8,590 nucleotides of DNA from Gammaproteobacteria bacterium (lineage in GTDB: Bacteria > Pseudomonadota > Gammaproteobacteria > JALTLT01): the NCBI GenBank assembly GCA_027001815.1, contig JALTLT010000004.1, positions 1 to 8,590 on the forward strand, in the 5' to 3' direction. The position numbers were made by a program, and so were the translations under genes. Shown piece by piece: positions 6,047 to 8,590 of the stretch. The first letter of the stretch is position 1. Every line of letters begins with the position of its first letter. The notes under the pieces were generated by a model, which was not told the DNA's origin, searched no databases, and saw nothing but the letters and a program-made list of their open reading frames with translations.

Positions 6047-6859
6047 TTGTCCGCCCGCGTCCTCGACCCCGATCAGCACTTCATCGAACAGGAGCCCTAC
6101 TACGAACCGGTGGGCGAGGAGATCGCCATCTTCGAGACCGCCTACGCCGCTGGCCTGCCGGTGCTGCTGAAGGGACCGACCGGCTGCGGCAAGACCCGCT
6201 TCATGGAGCACATGGCGTGGCGGCTGAAGCGGCCGCTGATCACCGTCTCCTGCCACGACGACCTGACCGCCTCGGACCTGGTGGGGCGCTACCTGGTGCG
6301 CGGTGGCGAGACCCTCTGGGTGGACGGCCCCCTGGCGCGGGCGGTGCGGGTGGGGGGCATCTGCTACCTGGACGAGGTGGTGGAGGCGCGCAAGGACACC
6401 ACGGTGGTGATCCATCCGCTGGCGGACGATCGCCGCATGCTGCCCATCGAGAAGAAGGGGGAGCTGCTGGAGGCGCCGCCGGAGTTTTGCCTCGCCATCT
6501 CCTACAACCCCGGCTACCAGAGTGTCCTCAAAGACCTGAAGCAGTCCACCCGCCAGCGCTTCGTCGCCCTGGAGTTCGACTACCCCGACGAGGCGCTGGA
6601 GATGAAGATCGTGATGACCGAGAGCGGCATCGACGAGGAGACCGCCCGCAAGCTGGTCCGCTTCGCCAGCATGACCCGCAACCTGAAGGGCAGCGGCCTC
6701 GAGGAGGGGGCCTCCACCCGCCTGCTGGTGCACGCCGGCAAGCTGATCGCCGGCGGCATCGAGCCGGTGGTGGCGTGCCGCTCGGCGGTCGCCCAGGCCC
6801 TCACCGACGAGCCGGAGATGCTCTCGGCGGTCAACGAGTTCTCCGCCTCGCTCTTCTGA
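6047..6859 (+). CDS. cbbQ: CbbQ/NorQ-family MoxR AAA+ ATPase
   Basis: This 270-residue AAA+ ATPase belongs to the CbbQ/NorQ/GvpN branch of the MoxR group. With a VWA partner, such ATPases remodel an enzyme: CbbQO removes inhibitory sugar phosphates from Rubisco, and NorQD is needed for active NO reductase. Visible are Walker A GPTGCGKT (43-50), the CHDDLTASDLVGR stretch typical of the family (69-81), Walker B ICYLDE (105-110), the sensor-1 region SYNPGYQS (152-159), and arginine-finger candidates R169 and R171 in KQSTRQRF. The C-terminal part from about 185 fits the CbbQ_C domain. The length is usual for CbbQ (about 267). The start is TTG with AAGGAG 6 nt upstream. The next gene follows after 13 bp and encodes the expected VWA-type partner. 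Resemblance is closer to CbbQ than NorQ from memory, but no Rubisco or nor genes are in view, so the target enzyme is unknown. Confidence 0.85.
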   Translation: MSARVLDPDQHFIEQEPYYEPVGEEIAIFETAYAAGLPVLLKGPTGCGKTRFMEHMAWRLKRPLITVSCHDDLTASDLVGRYLVRGGETLWVDGPLARAVRVGGICYLDEVVEARKDTTVVIHPLADDRRMLPIEKKGELLEAPPEFCLAISYNPGYQSVLKDLKQSTRQRFVALEFDYPDEALEMKIVMTESGIDEETARKLVRFASMTRNLKGSGLEEGASTRLLVHAGKLIAGGIEPVVACRSAVAQALTDEPEMLSAVNEFSASLF

Positions 6860-6872
6860 GCGGCCGCCGCCC

Positions 6873-8590
6873 ATGAGCCAGCGCCTCCTCATCGAGACCC
6901 CGGTGAGCGGTTACCAGTTGCTCGATTTCGGCGAGGGGCGGCGGCTGGAGCGGTTCGGCTCCGTGGTGGTGGAGCGCCCCGATCCCCGCGCCACCGGCCC
7001 CCGCAAGCTGGAGGAGTGGGAGCCTCACTGGCGCTACGTCACCTTCGCCGCCACCCGCCGCTGGGAGGCGCGCTTTCCCGACGCCCCGCGGCGCTGGCCG
7101 GTGGAGATCGAGGGGACCCGCTTCCTGCTGGAGCTGGACGACGACGGCGGTATCGGCTTCGACCCGGCGCAGATCGCCTGCTGGCGCTGGGCACGGGAAC
7201 GGATCCAGGGGTGCTACCACCTGAAGCAGGTGCGGGTACTCGACCTCTTCGCCGGTTTCGGCGGGCTGACCGGGGCGGTGCTGCGGGAGGGCGCCCAGGT
7301 GGATCACGTGGAGGCGGACCGGGGCGCCCTGGAGCGGGCCCGGCGGGCCATCGACTCCCCCGACGTGCGCTGGATCAACGACGAGGCGCAGTCCTTCGTC
7401 GACCGCGCCCTGCGCGACGGCGACCGCTACGAACTGCTGGTGGTGCGTCCTCCCTCCCGCCAGCGCGCCCCATCGGGCCGCGCCTGGGATCTCTCCTGCG
7501 ACCTGGCCCACCTGATGGGCAAGCTCCCCCGGCTGGCAAGCCGCAACTGCCGCGGGGCCTGGTTCGCCCCGCGTGAGGAGGAGCGGGGCCGCCCCTGGCG
7601 CGCCGAAGCCCTGGAGGCGCTGCTGCGTGACTACTTCCCGGGCCGCTCCGTCCAGGTGGTGGAGTACGGCATCGCCACCGCCGGCGGCCGGGTGCTGCCC
7701 GGCGGGCTGGCCGCCACCTGGGCCGACGAGGGGGCCGACGCCGCCGGCGCCTCCGGCCCCCTCTCGGCCGCCGAGATCGAGGCGCGGCTCGACGTGGTGT
7801 TGGACGTGGTGCTCTCCTCCCGCCGCACCGCGGCGGCACCGGCCCGCGCCCTGGCCACCTTCGACCGCCCCCTCCAGGAGTTCGTCCTGCGCTGGGTGGG
7901 GATCGCCGCCCGCACCCAGGGGGAACTGGCCTACCAGATGGTCAATCACGCCCCGGAGGCGCTGCGCCTGCTGGGCCGCGAGGGGACCGAGGCGTGGCTG
8001 CTGCAGGCGATGGATCGCTTCGACACCAGCGGCCTGCACGACGCCATGGAGGTGCTGGGTGGCGTGGAGGCGTTCGCCGCCGAGCTGCGCGCCCGCGACA
8101 CCGCGGTCGTCTTCGAGCAGGTGGGTGGCGCCCTGGAACTCTTCATCCGGGGCCTGCATGGCCGCGGCCTGCGGCTGGAGGCGGGGGACCGCTGTTTCGG
8201 CGACAGCGAGACCCTCCATCTGCCCGCATCCCTGCGGCGCGCCCCCGACCGGGCGGGCAACCGGCTGCTCTACAAGGCGCTGGCGGTGCAGATGTGGGCC
8301 CAGGGATGGTACGGCACCTTCCGCGACGACCCCCTCGCCTGGCTGGAGACGCAGCCCGACCCGGCCCGCACCCTGCGCCTGTGGGCCACCCTCGAACGGC
8401 TCCGCCTCGACGCCCGCATCGCCCGGGAGCTGCCGGGGCTGTGGCGGGAGCTGACCGCCCTCTACCGCCGGATGGAGCGGCCCCTCGTGCCGGAGGGGTT
8501 CGAGGAGGCGGCAGCCGCCCTCGCCGGGGAGGAGACCACCGCCGCCGACAGCCGCCGCTGGGCGGAGCGGCTCGCCGACCGCCCCCTGCC
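6873..8590 (+). CDS. SAM-dependent methyltransferase fused to CbbO/NorD-like protein (3' end cut)
   Basis: The frame opens at ATG 6873 and is still open at the right edge (572 full codons). Residues 1 to ~283 resemble a whole class I methyltransferase of the RlmI/COG1092-like group: an N-terminal RLLIETP...GEGRRLERFG segment, GFDPAQ (95-100), SAM motif I VLDLFAGFGG (122-131), the acidic residue E147 at the end of strand 2, and a C-terminal GGRVLPGGLAATW (271-283). The usual D-P-P of motif IV is R192-P-P. After a Gly/Ala/Asp-rich linker (284-296), a helical region starts at L297 (FVLRWVGIAARTQGE from 337) and then FEQVGGALELFIRGL (414-428), LHLPASL (448-454) and YKALAVQMWAQGWYGTF (467-483), a CbbO/NorD-like pattern. 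A C-terminal VWA domain is expected beyond the edge but is not seen. No clear ribosome binding site precedes the ATG, so coupling to cbbQ is likely. The combination is unfamiliar to me. Confidence 0.8.
   Translation, partial: MSQRLLIETPVSGYQLLDFGEGRRLERFGSVVVERPDPRATGPRKLEEWEPHWRYVTFAATRRWEARFPDAPRRWPVEIEGTRFLLELDDDGGIGFDPAQIACWRWARERIQGCYHLKQVRVLDLFAGFGGLTGAVLREGAQVDHVEADRGALERARRAIDSPDVRWINDEAQSFVDRALRDGDRYELLVVRPPSRQRAPSGRAWDLSCDLAHLMGKLPRLASRNCRGAWFAPREEERGRPWRAEALEALLRDYFPGRSVQVVEYGIATAGGRVLPGGLAATWADEGADAAGASGPLSAAEIEARLDVVLDVVLSSRRTAAAPARALATFDRPLQEFVLRWVGIAARTQGELAYQMVNHAPEALRLLGREGTEAWLLQAMDRFDTSGLHDAMEVLGGVEAFAAELRARDTAVVFEQVGGALELFIRGLHGRGLRLEAGDRCFGDSETLHLPASLRRAPDRAGNRLLYKALAVQMWAQGWYGTFRDDPLAWLETQPDPARTLRLWATLERLRLDARIARELPGLWRELTALYRRMERPLVPEGFEEAAAALAGEETTAADSRRWAERLADRPL

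Noticed and set aside
6831..8219. Minus-strand open frame of 462 codons opposite the methyltransferase fusion
   Set aside because: The plus-strand frame carries recognisable methyltransferase and CbbO/NorD-like motifs throughout; the minus frame is Gly/Ala/His-rich shadow sequence. The same applies to 5858-6892 opposite cbbQ.
7016..8454. Plus-strand frames at 7016-7576 and 7573-8454
   Set aside because: They are other-frame readings of the fusion gene, very rich in Arg, Pro and Ala, with no domain. A frameshift between them is not needed, because the true frame from 6873 is open to the edge.

Overview
The window looks like a chromosomal piece of a GC-rich, sulfur-oxidising, probably autotrophic proteobacterium, most likely gammaproteobacterial. 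This rests on gene content, not on any marker gene. Two divergent gene blocks flank a repeat-rich spacer, and an AT-rich partial gene sits at the left edge.

Left edge (1-416): a small minus-strand gene enters the window with only its first 32 codons present. It is about 39% GC, has a strong ribosome binding site, and lies next to an imperfect 13-bp inverted repeat that could be an operator. The stretch up to 361 holds nothing else convincing. A 14-bp perfect stem with a UUCG tetraloop on the minus strand (362-393) ends the next operon.

Minus-strand operon (417-5471): qmoA, qmoB, hdrC and hdrB follow each other with gaps of 4, 11 and 12 bp. They encode the flavin and iron-sulfur proteins of a Qmo/Hdr complex, the type that partners APS reductase. 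No membrane QmoC is present; soluble HdrC and HdrB occupy its place, as known from some sulfur oxidisers and Gram-positive sulfate reducers. The aprBA and sat genes are not in the window. QmoA keeps exactly the four cysteines expected for one of the two clusters in the HdrA ferredoxin insert.

Divergent spacer (5472-6046, 575 bp): it contains a roughly 100-bp unit present twice in tandem. Each copy has a conserved 50-bp box (45/50 identical) followed by two hairpins, and the second hairpin carries a compensatory base-pair change between copies. Two further hairpins follow.

Plus-strand operon (6047 to the right edge): a CbbQ/NorQ-type MoxR AAA+ ATPase is followed 13 bp later by a large protein cut by the window end. 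Its first ~283 residues are a full-length class I SAM-dependent methyltransferase of the RlmI/COG1092-like type with an altered D-P-P motif (R-P-P). This is fused in frame to a CbbO/NorD-like region. MoxR ATPase plus VWA partner pairs remodel or activate metalloenzymes such as Rubisco (CbbQO) or NO reductase (NorQD). The methyltransferase fusion is the most unusual item in the window.
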